Notes under the pieces: model-generated
Told to the model about the DNA's origin: nothing
Database searches by the model: none
The model's input: only the letters and a program-made list of their open reading frames with translations
Program-made: the position numbers and the translations under genes
In this document: positions 44,676 to 52,721 of the stretch, one piece after another
Numbering within the stretch: the stretch's first letter is position 1
Layout of the letters: every line of letters starts with the position of its first letter
Assembly: GCF_005048155.1 (NCBI RefSeq)
Contig: NZ_SUMB01000016.1
Location: 103,485-167,484 of the forward strand
DNA from: Streptomyces piniterrae
Lineage (GTDB): Bacteria > Actinomycetota > Actinomycetes > Streptomycetales > Streptomycetaceae
Direction: 5' to 3'
DNA: 64,000 nucleotides

Positions 44676-44725
44676 TTGCTCGTGGCGGTGTCACTGCCAT
44701 ACTTACGTGACCGTAGGTTACGGTC
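44676..44725 (+). promoter_or_regulatory. Desaturase promoter with overlapping operator candidate
   Basis: TTGCTC (44676-44681) and CATACT (44698-44703) with 16-base spacing form a plausible promoter. A perfect inverted repeat GACCGTA-GGT-TACGGTC covers 44709-44725, that is the expected start of transcription, where a bound repressor would block initiation. The TetR encoded just downstream is the obvious candidate. Confidence 0.6.
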
Positions 44726-44779
44726 CCGTAGGACGTAGCCGATCCCCTGAGCTCTCGAACCCCCGACGAGGGACGTCAC

Positions 44780-45814
44780 ATGACCGCTGGTCCAGAAGCC
44801 GTCGAAGAATCACCGATTCCTGTCGATTCGCCCCCCGAATCCCCCGTGAAGAACGCGTCCGCCCCCTCCTCTCTGCCGTCCGCGACGCTGGGCGGCGACA
44901 GCAAGCGTTCGGTGGAGCAGATCACCCTGCTGCTGTTCATCACCGTGCCGTTCGTGGCGCTGCTGGCAGCCGTGCCGCTGGCCTGGGGATGGGGGGTGAG
45001 CTGGCTGGATCTGGGGCTGATGGTGGCGATGTACTACATCGGCTGCCATGGCATCACCATCGGATTCCACCGCTATTTCACCCATGGCGCCTTCAAGGCG
45101 AAACGTCCGCTGCGTATCGCTTTGGCCGTGATGGGGTCACTGGCGGTGGAGGGGCCGCTGGTGCGCTGGGTGGCGGATCACCGCAAGCACCACAAGTTCT
45201 CGGACGCGGAGGGCGACCCGCATTCGCCCTGGCGGTTCGGTGAGACGGTGCCGGCCCTGCTCAAGGGACTGTGGTGGGCGCATGTGGGCTGGATGTTCGA
45301 CGAGGAGCAGACGCCGCAGCACAAGTACGCGCCGGACCTGATCAAGGACTCGGCGATTCGTACCATCTCGCGCCAGTTCGTGCTGTGGACGACGGTGTCG
45401 CTGCTGATCCCGCCGCTGGTGGGCGGGCTGGCGACCTGGTCCTGGCAGGGCGCGCTGAGCGCGTTCTTCTGGGGCTCGCTGGTCCGTGTCGCGCTGCTCC
45501 ATCACGTCACATGGTCGATCAACTCCATCTGCCACGCGGTCGGCAAGCGGCCGTTCAAATCGCGCGACCGCTCCGGAAACGTGTGGTGGCTGGCCGTCCT
45601 CTCGTGCGGCGAGTCCTGGCACAACCTGCACCACGCGGACCCGACGTGCGCCCGGCACGGTGTGATGCGCGGGCAGCTGGACTCCAGCGCCCGGCTGATC
45701 CGCTGGTTCGAGAAGGCGGGCTGGGCGTACGACGTGCGCTGGCCGGACGCCTCGCGCATCGACGCCCGGCGAGTGGACGCCCCGCGCAAGGAGAAGGCGG
45801 CTCAGGCGGCATGA
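44780..45814 (+). CDS. Acyl-CoA/acyl-lipid delta-9-type fatty acid desaturase
   Basis: 344-residue integral membrane di-iron desaturase. The three His boxes are HRYFTH (about 94-99), HRKHH (about 134-138) and HNLHH (about 278-282), spaced as in stearoyl-CoA desaturases; helices flank them (LLLFITVPFVALLAAVPLAW; FVLWTTVSLLIPPLVGG). It introduces a double bond into saturated acyl chains, tuning membrane fluidity. The N-terminal ~45 residues are hydrophilic. ATG at 44780 follows GAGGG. Seven bases separate it from a TetR gene, forming a likely operon under the operator at 44709-44725. Confidence 0.95.
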   Translation: MTAGPEAVEESPIPVDSPPESPVKNASAPSSLPSATLGGDSKRSVEQITLLLFITVPFVALLAAVPLAWGWGVSWLDLGLMVAMYYIGCHGITIGFHRYFTHGAFKAKRPLRIALAVMGSLAVEGPLVRWVADHRKHHKFSDAEGDPHSPWRFGETVPALLKGLWWAHVGWMFDEEQTPQHKYAPDLIKDSAIRTISRQFVLWTTVSLLIPPLVGGLATWSWQGALSAFFWGSLVRVALLHHVTWSINSICHAVGKRPFKSRDRSGNVWWLAVLSCGESWHNLHHADPTCARHGVMRGQLDSSARLIRWFEKAGWAYDVRWPDASRIDARRVDAPRKEKAAQAA

Positions 45815-45821
45815 TTGACGG

Positions 45822-46514
45822 GTGGCGATCGACGGCAGCAGCGTGAACAACGGCAACAGCGGTAAGGCGTCCTCCGGCGGGGGGACCCGGCGGACGACCC
45901 GCCGGGTCCGGATGACCGGCGCGGAGCGCCGTGAACAGCTGCTGGACATCGGTCGCACGCTCTTCGCCGAGCGGGGGTTCGAGGGCACGTCGGTGGAGGA
46001 GATCGCGGCGAAGGCCGGGGTGTCCAAGCCGGTGGTCTACGAGCACTTCGGCGGCAAGGAGGGCCTGTACGCGGTGGTCGTGGACCGCGAGATGCGGCAG
46101 CTGCTGGACATGGTGACCGGTGCACTGACCGCCGGCCACCCGCGCGAACTCCTGGAGCAGGCGGCCTTCGCGCTGCTCGACTACATCGAGACGTTCACGG
46201 ACGGTTTCCGCATCCTGGTCCGCGATTCGCCCGTCGCCCAGTCGACGGGCACCTTCGCCTCGCTGATCAGCGATATCGCCACGCAGGTGGAGGACATCCT
46301 GGGCCTGGAGTTCAAGGCCCGCGGCTTCGACCCGAAGCTGGCGCCGCTGTACGCGCAGGCGCTGGTCGGGATGGTCGCGCTCACCGGCCAGTGGTGGCTG
46401 GACGTCCGCAAGCCGAAGAAGGCGGAGGTCGCGGCGCACCTGGTCAACCTGGCCTGGCACGGCCTGGACGGCCTGGAGGCCAAACCGCGGCTGATAGGGC
46501 ACCGGAAGAACTGA
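45822..46514 (+). CDS. TetR-family regulator, probable desaturase regulator
   Basis: 230-residue TetR protein. After a Gly/Ser/Asn-rich N-terminal extension of about 30 residues, the HTH is at about 34-80 (RREQLLDIGRTLFAERGFEG then GVSKPVVYEHFGGKEGLYAV). The rest is the helical ligand domain. The GTG at 45822 has a weak site; GTG at 45843 or the ATG within VRMTGAERR (45912) are alternative starts. Cotranscription with the desaturase, plus a palindrome at the promoter, suggests autoregulation in response to an acyl ligand, as for other desaturase-linked TetR proteins. Ligand not known. Confidence 0.9.
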   Translation: MAIDGSSVNNGNSGKASSGGGTRRTTRRVRMTGAERREQLLDIGRTLFAERGFEGTSVEEIAAKAGVSKPVVYEHFGGKEGLYAVVVDREMRQLLDMVTGALTAGHPRELLEQAAFALLDYIETFTDGFRILVRDSPVAQSTGTFASLISDIATQVEDILGLEFKARGFDPKLAPLYAQALVGMVALTGQWWLDVRKPKKAEVAAHLVNLAWHGLDGLEAKPRLIGHRKN

Positions 46515-46527
46515 CGGGGGCCCTACG

Positions 46528-46890
46528 TCAGCTCACCGGCTCCAGGAATTCCAGCCGGTTGCCCACCGGATCGGCGGAGTAGAACCGCCGGTGTCCCGGG
46601 AGGTTGTCGTCCCAGGCGACGGGGGCGCCGCCGGCCGCGAGCCGGGCGGCGAGGGCGTCGATGCCGGTGACCCGGAGGCCGGGGTGGGCCTTCTTGGCGG
46701 GCCGGTGGCCGGCCTCGATGCCGAGGTGCAGGCGGGCCGTGCCGGCCTCGAACCAGCATCCGCCGCGGGCCGCGAGCGCCGGCGGCTTGGGAATCTCCGT
46801 CATCCCGAGCAGGTCCCCGTAGTAGGCCCGTAGTGCGTCCTCACTACCGGAGGGCGCGGCGAGCTGGATGTGGTCAAGGCCGGTGATCAC
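46528..46890 (-). CDS. VOC-superfamily (glyoxalase-like) protein
   Basis: 120-residue single-domain protein with the paired beta-alpha-beta-beta-beta pattern of the vicinal-oxygen-chelate fold: GLDHIQLAAPSGSEDALRAYY with the first metal-type His, GCWFEAG, HLGIEAGH, and the C-terminal FYSADPVGNRLEFLEP with the Glu ligand. It may act on a small electrophile or bind a drug; reaction unknown. Convergent with the TetR gene. Confidence 0.88.
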   Translation of the reverse strand: MITGLDHIQLAAPSGSEDALRAYYGDLLGMTEIPKPPALAARGGCWFEAGTARLHLGIEAGHRPAKKAHPGLRVTGIDALAARLAAGGAPVAWDDNLPGHRRFYSADPVGNRLEFLEPVS

Positions 46891-46949
46891 GGCGTCATCT
46901 CCTCATGTGGTCAGCATGGGGGGCGGGAAGTGACGGGCGGGCAGGAGAG

Positions 46950-47774
46950 TCAGGCGGCCTCCGGCTTGCGCGCCACGGCGAAGATGCGGCGGAACGGGAA
47001 GACCGTGCCGTGCCGCCCGGAGGGGTAGGCCTTGCGCAGCAGGTCGCGGAATTCTTCGAGGAACGCTTCGCGGGCGCCCGTGTCGTCCTCCAGGACGGTC
47101 AGGACGGGGCGCAGGGCGGTGCCCTTGACCCAGTCCAGTACCGGGTCGTCGCCCTGGAGGAGCTGGACGTAGGTGGTCTCCCAGACGTCCGTCTCGCAGC
47201 CCAGGTCGGCGAGGCGTTCCAGATAGTCGGCGGGCTGGAGGATATGGACGAAGCGGCGGCCGTGGCTGTCGAGGCGGTCGCGCCATTGGGGGGCGTCGCA
47301 CAGTTCCCCGAGGAGTGCGTGGCTGGGCGAGGTGAAATTGCCGGGCACTTGGAAGGCGAAGGTGCCGCCGGGTTTGACGGCGTCGAGCCAGCGCTTGAAG
47401 GAGTCGGCATGGTGGGGGACCCATTGCAGCGCGGCGTTGGAGACGATCAGGTCGTACGACTCGTCCGGGGCCCAGTCGGCGGCGTCGGCGGTGGTGAAGT
47501 CGAGGTGGCCGCCGCCTTTGGTGGGGCCGGCGTAGAACTCGGCTTCTTTGAGCATCTCCGGGGAGTTGTCGTAGCCGGTGATGTGCGCGTCGGGCCAGCG
47601 TTCGGCGAGCAGGGCGGTGACATTGCCGGGGCCGCAACCGAGGTCGGCGATGCGGGCGGGGGTTTGATGCCGCGGGAGTTCGGCAATACGGGCGAGCAGG
47701 TCGTGGAAGGGGCGGGTCCGATGTCCGGCGTGGCGTAGGTACTGCTGCGGATCCCAGGTTGGTGCGTCGTGCAT
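46950..47774 (-). CDS. tam: Trans-aconitate 2-methyltransferase
   Basis: 274-residue SAM-dependent methyltransferase. Start MHDAPTWDPQQYLRHAGHRT and the SAM motifs ADLGCGPGNVTALLAERWP (about 43-61), DAADWAPDESYDLIVSNAALQW and PGGTFAFQVPGN are diagnostic of Tam, which methylates trans-aconitate, an inhibitor of aconitase formed from cis-aconitate. It is divergent from a MarR-type gene with the operator set of TamR between them, as in Streptomyces coelicolor. Expression should rise when citrate/aconitate accumulates. ATG at 47774. Confidence 0.95.
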   Translation of the reverse strand: MHDAPTWDPQQYLRHAGHRTRPFHDLLARIAELPRHQTPARIADLGCGPGNVTALLAERWPDAHITGYDNSPEMLKEAEFYAGPTKGGGHLDFTTADAADWAPDESYDLIVSNAALQWVPHHADSFKRWLDAVKPGGTFAFQVPGNFTSPSHALLGELCDAPQWRDRLDSHGRRFVHILQPADYLERLADLGCETDVWETTYVQLLQGDDPVLDWVKGTALRPVLTVLEDDTGAREAFLEEFRDLLRKAYPSGRHGTVFPFRRIFAVARKPEAA

Positions 47775-47891
47775 GTTCGAAAACCCCTCTGCTGGTGCAG
47801 GGCTGACTCTGGGCGTTCAGCGGCCTGGTTCAGGCCAATCCGGTGAAAACAGAGCTGCCCGCCGACGATGCCCAATAGTCCAGAGAAGTAT

Positions 47892-47952
47892 ATCTTGATG
47901 TCAAGAAGTTTGACATCAAGAGAATCTATGTCAAGAGACTTCATGTCGACAG
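47892..47952. promoter_or_regulatory. TamR operator cluster
   Basis: The 197-base tam/tamR intergenic region, strikingly AT-rich, holds CTTGA-TG-TCAAG at 47894-47905 and TTGA-CA-TCAA at 47910-47919, each a perfect inverted repeat, then further TGTCAAG and TCATGTCGAC half-sites to about 47950. Such repeats are the known target type of the MarR protein TamR. Confidence 0.85.
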
Positions 47953-47971
47953 ACCCTCTACACTGATCGAC

Positions 47972-48469
47972 ATGGAGGACGAGGTCGACCGACTGGTCGC
48001 AGCATGGCGCCGGGAGCGCCCGGACCTGGACGTGGAACCGCTTGAGGTCCTCAGCCGCGTCTCCAGGCTTGCCAGACACCTCGACCGGGCCCGTCGTATC
48101 GCCTTCGCCGAGGTCGGCCTGGAACCCTGGGAGTTCGACGTACTGACGGCGCTGCGCCGCGCCGGGGCCCCCTATCAACTCTCCCCCGGCCAACTGCTGA
48201 CGCAGACACTGGTCACCTCCGGGACGATGACCAACCGCATCGACCGGCTCGCCAAGAAGGACCTCGTCGAGCGGCTGCCCGACCCCAGCGACCGGCGCGG
48301 TGTGCTGGTCAGGCTGACCGCCGAGGGCCGCGACAAGGCCGACCAGTCGCTGGCCGGCCTGCTGGCGCAGGAGCGCGCCATCCTCGCCGAGCTGTCCCGT
48401 CAGCAGCGCGCCGAATTGGCCGGTCTGCTGCGCAGGCTGACAGGTCCTTTCGACAACATTCCGGGCTGA
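47972..48469 (+). CDS. tamR: MarR-family regulator TamR
   Basis: 165-residue MarR protein. Winged HTH at about 60-125: FDVLTALRRAGAPYQLSPG, LLTQTLVTSGTMTNRIDRLAKKDLVER, and the wing DPSDRRGVLVRLT. TamR binds trans-aconitate, citrate and related acids and releases the tam promoter. Identification rests on divergent pairing with tam and the operator sequence between them. ATG at 47972; the gene is followed by a hairpin at 48501-48537. Confidence 0.9.
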   Translation: MEDEVDRLVAAWRRERPDLDVEPLEVLSRVSRLARHLDRARRIAFAEVGLEPWEFDVLTALRRAGAPYQLSPGQLLTQTLVTSGTMTNRIDRLAKKDLVERLPDPSDRRGVLVRLTAEGRDKADQSLAGLLAQERAILAELSRQQRAELAGLLRRLTGPFDNIPG

Positions 48470-48500
48470 CCACCCGTCAGTTCCTCCCGGGCGAACGGGG

Positions 48501-48537
48501 GCACCTCCCCTGCCGTTAAGGCTTTGGGGTGAGGTGC
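48501..48537 (+). terminator. Hairpin downstream of tamR
   Basis: GCACCTCCCC pairs with GGGGTGAGGTGC (one bulge) around a 15-base loop, 32 bases after the tamR stop. Confidence 0.6.
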
Positions 48538-48592
48538 GGCCGCCGCTTGACGTCCTCTTGCCCGCCGCCTCGTGGTGGGCTTTGATCGCGCC

Positions 48593-49432
48593 ATGAGCCA
48601 GCAGCAGCCGTTCCCCGGACAGCAGCCCGGCGGCCAACCGGCACCAGGCGGCACGCGACCGGCGCCCGGTCGTCCGTACGGCAGGCGGTTCCGCGGACGT
48701 ACGGTCCTGGTGACCGGCGCCGCCGCCGGGATCGGAGCGGCGACCGCCGACCGGCTGGCGGCCGAGGGCGCCGGTGTGCTGCTGCTGGACATCGACGACG
48801 CGCGCGGCGAGCACACCGCGCGCCGCATCCGGGCGGCCGGCGGCCGGGCCTCGTACGAGCACTGCGATGTGGCCCGCGAGGACCACTGGCAGCGGGCCGT
48901 CGAGGCGGCGCGGCAGCGCTACGGGCCGGTGGACGGGCTGGTCAGCAACGCCTACCTGCCCTATGTCGCGGCCGCCGACCGCACCCCGCTCGGGGACTGG
49001 GAGCGGCAGCTCGCGGTCAATCTCACCGGCTCCTTCCTCGGCGTCCGCACCGCCCTGGAGGATCTGCGGGAGCGGCACGGCTCGGTGGTGCTGACCTCGT
49101 CCGTGCATGCGCTGATCGGGCTGCCCGGCCGGCCCGCGTACGCGGCGTCCAAGGCCGGGCTGACCGGGCTCGGGCGTCAACTCGCCGTCGAGTACGGACC
49201 CGAGGTACGGGTGAACTGCGTGCTGCCGGGCCCGGTGCTCACCGCCGCCTGGGACGGGATCGGCGAGGAGGAGCGGCGGGCCAGCGCCGAGGAGACCGCG
49301 GCGCGCCGGCTGGGCCGGCCCGAAGAGGTCGCCGCCGCCACCGCCTTCCTGCTCTCCCCCGAGGCGTCTTTCGTCACCGGCGCGAGCCTCGTCGTGGACG
49401 GCGGCTGGAGCGTGTACAAGAACTCTTCGTAA
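48593..49432 (+). CDS. Short-chain dehydrogenase/reductase
   Basis: 279-residue SDR. A Gln/Pro/Gly-rich N-terminal extension (about 1-35) precedes the Rossmann fold: TGAAAGIG cofactor loop (about 45-52), LLLDIDD after beta-2 (NAD preference suggested by Asp), active-site Ser in LTSSVHAL and YAASK. The C-terminus ends VTGASLVVDGGW, typical of classical SDR. No substrate specificity is evident; it lies 53 bases upstream of a GH42 galactosidase, so a sugar or sugar-alcohol substrate is conceivable. ATG at 48593; an in-frame GTG at 48572 is possible. Neither start has a good ribosome-binding site. Confidence 0.88.
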   Translation: MSQQQPFPGQQPGGQPAPGGTRPAPGRPYGRRFRGRTVLVTGAAAGIGAATADRLAAEGAGVLLLDIDDARGEHTARRIRAAGGRASYEHCDVAREDHWQRAVEAARQRYGPVDGLVSNAYLPYVAAADRTPLGDWERQLAVNLTGSFLGVRTALEDLRERHGSVVLTSSVHALIGLPGRPAYAASKAGLTGLGRQLAVEYGPEVRVNCVLPGPVLTAAWDGIGEEERRASAEETAARRLGRPEEVAAATAFLLSPEASFVTGASLVVDGGWSVYKNSS

Positions 49433-49485
49433 CCGCTTGCGGCGGGGCGGCGCGCCTCGCCCCGCATCTCGACCCAGGGGGTCCG

Positions 49486-51537
49486 ATGGGCATCCGATTC
49501 GGCGGCGACTACAACCCCGAGCAGTGGCCCGAGGAGGTGTGGGCCGAGGATCTGAAGCTGATGAAGGCGGCCCATGTCACCATGGTCACCGCCGGGATCT
49601 TCTCCTGGGCGAAGGTCGAACCCCGGCCCGGGGAATGGGACTTCGGCTGGTTCGACCGGGTGCTGGACGGCCTGGCGGGCGCCGGTATCGCGGTCTGCCT
49701 GGCGACGATGACCGCCTCGCCGCCGCCCTGGCTCTCCCGGCTGCACCCCGAGATCCTGCCCGAGGGGCCCGACGGGCAGCGCCGCTGGCCCGGAGGGCGG
49801 CAGCACTACTGCCCCTCCAGCCCCGTCTACCGCAGCCACGCCGTACGCCTCGTCGAACAGCTCGCCACCCGTTACGCGGGCCATCCGGCGCTGTCGCTGT
49901 GGCATGTGGGAAACGAGTACGGGTGCCACACCCGGCAGTGCTTCTGCGATGTCTCGGCCGCCGACTTCCGCCGCTGGCTCCGCGAGCGCTACGAGACCGT
50001 CGGCGCGCTCAACGACGCCTGGTCGACGGCGTTCTGGTCGCAGGCGTACGGCGACTTCGACGAGGTGCTGCCGCCGCGCACCGCGCCCACCTTCCCCAAT
50101 CCCGCCCAGCAGCTGGACTATCTGCGGTTCGGTGACGACGCGCTGCGCGCCTGCTATCTCGCCGAGAAGGCGGTGCTGGAGCGCGTCACCCCCGGCGTGC
50201 CCGTCACCACCAATCTGATGCCGCAGCACAAGCCGGTCGACGCGTTCGCCTGGGCTCCGCACATGGACGCGATGGCGCTGGACTTCTACCAGGACCCGTA
50301 CGTGCCCGACGACCACATCCGGGCCGGCTATGTCTTCGACCTGATGCGTTCGGCGCGCTCGGGGCAGCCCTGGCTGCTGCTGGAGCAGGCGCCGAGCGCC
50401 GTCAACTGGCGGCCCCGCAACGGCCCCAAGCCGCCGGGCGCGATGCGGCTGTGGAGCTGGCAGGCGGTCGCCCAGGGGGCGGACGCGGTGCTGTATTTCC
50501 AGTGGCGGCAGTCGCTGGGCGGGGCGGAGAAATTCCACTCGGCGATGCTGCCGCACGGCGGCACCAACACCCGTACATTCCGCGAAGTCACGGCACTGGG
50601 GCGGGAGTTCGCGTCGCTGCCGGACATCGCCGGGAGCCGGTCGCGGGCCGATGTGGCGCTGCTGGCGGACTGGCACAGCTGGTGGGCGCTGGAGCTGGAC
50701 TCCAGGCCGTCGACCGCGCTGGACCACTCGCGCATCGCGCTGGACCACTACCGGCCGCTCTTCGAGGCGGGCGTGCCCTGCGCCGTGGTGCCGCCGCAAC
50801 GCGAACTGTCCGGCTACCGCCTGGTCGTCGTCCCGAATCTCTATCTGCTCACCGCGCGCGACGCGACGCGTCTGGCGGCCTACGTACGGGGCGGCGGGCG
50901 GCTGGTGGTGTCGTTCTTCTCGGGCATCGTCGACGAGCACGACAGGGTGCATCCGGGCGGCTATCCGGCGCCGCTGCGCGAGCTGCTGGGGCTGCGGGTG
51001 GAGGAGTTCTGGCCGCTGGACGCGGGCCGGTCGGTGGCGGTCGACGGGAACTACACCGGGCGTGCGGACCTGTGGTCGGAGGCCATCGACCTCGAGGGGG
51101 CCGAGGCGCTGGCGCACTTCACCGATGGCGACCTCGCGGGCCGGCCCGCCGTGACCCGGCACGCCTACGGCAAGGGGACGGTCTGGTACGTCGGGACCCG
51201 GCTCGAACCGGCCCTGATGCGGGCCCTGCTGGATGACGTACGGGAGGCGGCCGGGGTGGCGCCGGTCCTGCCGGGGCTGCCGGCCGGCGTCCAGGCCACC
51301 GTCCGCGAGAGCGCCACGGGACGGTTCGTCTTCCTGCTCAACCACGGGTCGGAGCCCGTCGAGGTGCGGCTGCCGACACCGATGACGGACGCGCTCGCGG
51401 CGACCGCACCGCGTACGGAGGACGGGACGCGCGTTGACCACGGGGCGGGCGCGGGGGACGGGGCGGCGCCCACGGACCGGATCACCCTGGCGGCACGGGG
51501 CGTCGCCGTCCTCACCGAACCGGGACGGGTCCCCTAG
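49486..51537 (+). CDS. GH42 beta-galactosidase
   Basis: 683-residue intracellular GH42 enzyme that releases galactose from beta-galactosides. N-terminal TIM barrel: FGGDYNPEQWPEEVW start, catalytic acid/base Glu in WHVGNEYGCH (about 145), nucleophile Glu in WLLLEQAPSAVNW (about 302). Then the trimerisation domain (about 390-600, ALLADWHSWWALE) and a small C-terminal beta domain. Cys cluster GCHTRQCFC is the usual zinc site. No signal peptide. ATG at 49486 follows AGGGGG. It adjoins the gal cluster, so the released galactose can feed galK-galT-galE. Its end carries the dispersed repeat copy B. Confidence 0.94.
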   Translation: MGIRFGGDYNPEQWPEEVWAEDLKLMKAAHVTMVTAGIFSWAKVEPRPGEWDFGWFDRVLDGLAGAGIAVCLATMTASPPPWLSRLHPEILPEGPDGQRRWPGGRQHYCPSSPVYRSHAVRLVEQLATRYAGHPALSLWHVGNEYGCHTRQCFCDVSAADFRRWLRERYETVGALNDAWSTAFWSQAYGDFDEVLPPRTAPTFPNPAQQLDYLRFGDDALRACYLAEKAVLERVTPGVPVTTNLMPQHKPVDAFAWAPHMDAMALDFYQDPYVPDDHIRAGYVFDLMRSARSGQPWLLLEQAPSAVNWRPRNGPKPPGAMRLWSWQAVAQGADAVLYFQWRQSLGGAEKFHSAMLPHGGTNTRTFREVTALGREFASLPDIAGSRSRADVALLADWHSWWALELDSRPSTALDHSRIALDHYRPLFEAGVPCAVVPPQRELSGYRLVVVPNLYLLTARDATRLAAYVRGGGRLVVSFFSGIVDEHDRVHPGGYPAPLRELLGLRVEEFWPLDAGRSVAVDGNYTGRADLWSEAIDLEGAEALAHFTDGDLAGRPAVTRHAYGKGTVWYVGTRLEPALMRALLDDVREAAGVAPVLPGLPAGVQATVRESATGRFVFLLNHGSEPVEVRLPTPMTDALAATAPRTEDGTRVDHGAGAGDGAAPTDRITLAARGVAVLTEPGRVP

Positions 51538-51621
51538 GGGACGTTCGAACAGATCCCCTAGGGGATGCGAGGGCCCCCTGCGGGGCCACAACGCGGCGGC
51601 GGGGGGCGGTATTCCCGTGGG
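51530..51621. repeat. Dispersed palindrome-rich repeat, copy B
   Basis: Inverse-orientation partner of 27010-27105, beginning inside the last codons of the galactosidase gene and covering the gap to the convergent LuxR gene. It has perfect TCCCCTAGGGGA palindromes at both ends of GTTCGAACAGA, then GGGCCCCCTGCGGGGCC. As with copy A it lies at a convergent gene junction. Confidence 0.85.
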
Positions 51622-51672
51622 GCGGCCCCGGAATCCCGTGGGGCGGCCCCGGATCGCCGTGGGGCGCCCCGG
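51611..51672. repeat. 21-bp tandem repeat, three copies
   Basis: ATTCCCGTGGGGCGGCCCCG-type units begin at 51611, 51632 and 51653 (the last shortened by one base). Each contains a GGGGC/GCCCC dyad. They extend the hairpin-rich convergent junction and may strengthen termination. Confidence 0.75.
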
Positions 51673-51681
51673 CGCGGGGCG

Positions 51682-52452
51682 TCACGGGACCGGTATCGAG
51701 GCCGCCGCTGCCGCCGTCTCGATCTCGACCGGGCCCACTCCGGCCCGGCGGGCCAGTGCCACCGCGGCGAGCGTGGAGTGCACGCCCAGTTTGCCGAGCA
51801 CGTTCTGCATATGCGTACGGACGGTGTGCGGGGAGAGGAACAGCCGCTCGGCGACGGCCTTGCGGCCCAGCCCCGCCACCATGCAGCGCAGCACCTCGCG
51901 CTCACGGGGCGTCAGCGATTCCACCAGCCGCTCGCTCTCCGTACGGTGCTTGCGCGCTGCCGTCAGCTCCCGCAGCACGCCGGTGAGCAGCGCCGGCGGC
52001 AGATGCGTTTCGTCACGCAGCACACCGCGGATGACGGCGAGCAGCCGGGAGAGCGAGCAGTCCTTGGCGACCCAGCCCGAGGCGCCGGCCTGGAGCGCGG
52101 CGGCGGCGCGGCGCGGTTCGTCGCGCTCCGCGAGGACGACGGTGCGCAGATACGGATGCCCGGAGCGCAGGGCGGAGACCAGCGCGATGCCGTCGGGCGG
52201 GCCGCCGCGGGAGGCGGCCTCCCGGGAGGACGGCTGCGCGGGCACCGCGGTCAGCGGGGCGGCGAGGTCGGCGTCGGCCAGCAGTACGTCGAAGCGGCGG
52301 CCGTCGGCGGCCGCCCGTTCCAGATTGCGCAGTGCCGCGGCGGCGCTGCCCGCGGCCGCCACGTCCACGTCCTGTTCCGCGGCGAGCGCGGCTGCCAGGG
52401 ATTCGGCGAAGATGCGGTGGTCGTCGACCACCAGAACCCGGATGCGTTGCAC
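51682..52452 (-). CDS. LuxR/NarL-type response regulator, orphan
   Basis: 256-residue two-domain regulator. Receiver domain: VLVVDDHRIFAESL (acidic pair) and the putative phosphoacceptor in DVLLADADLAAP, followed by an unusually long insertion (about 75-95) before the alpha-4 region. C-terminal LuxR HTH: LTPREREVLRCMVAGLGRKAV then LFLSPHTVRTHMQNVLGKLGV. The GTG at 52452 follows GGGGGTCTCT; upstream in-frame starts lack a site and run through Pro/Arg-rich noncoding sequence. No cognate kinase adjacent. It lies at the right edge of the galactosidase and left edge of galK; a related gene at 58167 bounds the other side. Confidence 0.88.
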   Translation of the reverse strand: MQRIRVLVVDDHRIFAESLAAALAAEQDVDVAAAGSAAAALRNLERAAADGRRFDVLLADADLAAPLTAVPAQPSSREAASRGGPPDGIALVSALRSGHPYLRTVVLAERDEPRRAAAALQAGASGWVAKDCSLSRLLAVIRGVLRDETHLPPALLTGVLRELTAARKHRTESERLVESLTPREREVLRCMVAGLGRKAVAERLFLSPHTVRTHMQNVLGKLGVHSTLAAVALARRAGVGPVEIETAAAAASIPVP

Positions 52453-52586
52453 AGAGACCCCCTGTCTCGGTGAACGGACCATAGCGGGCGCGACGCCCGG
52501 ATTGAAGATCGCCTCTGCCGCACGGCCGCCGCCGTGCCGTCTGGCTCCCCCCACCCCGGGCGCCGCACCCGTCGGTCTCGCCCCCT

Positions 52587-52616
52587 GATCAGCACCGGCC
52601 CCCACCGGTGCTGATC
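52587..52616 (-). terminator. Terminator of the galTEK operon
   Basis: GATCAGCACCGG-N6-CCGGTGCTGATC, a perfect 12-bp stem about 105 bases past the galK stop on the minus strand. Confidence 0.75.
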
Positions 52617-52721
52617 TCAGCGTACGGACGGGGTGCGGCGAGGGGAGGCGATTGGCGAAACTGCCCCGTCGCACCGGGCCGTTTTGCGACGCGTCGGTGG
52701 CCGTGCGCCGTCGATCACGCC

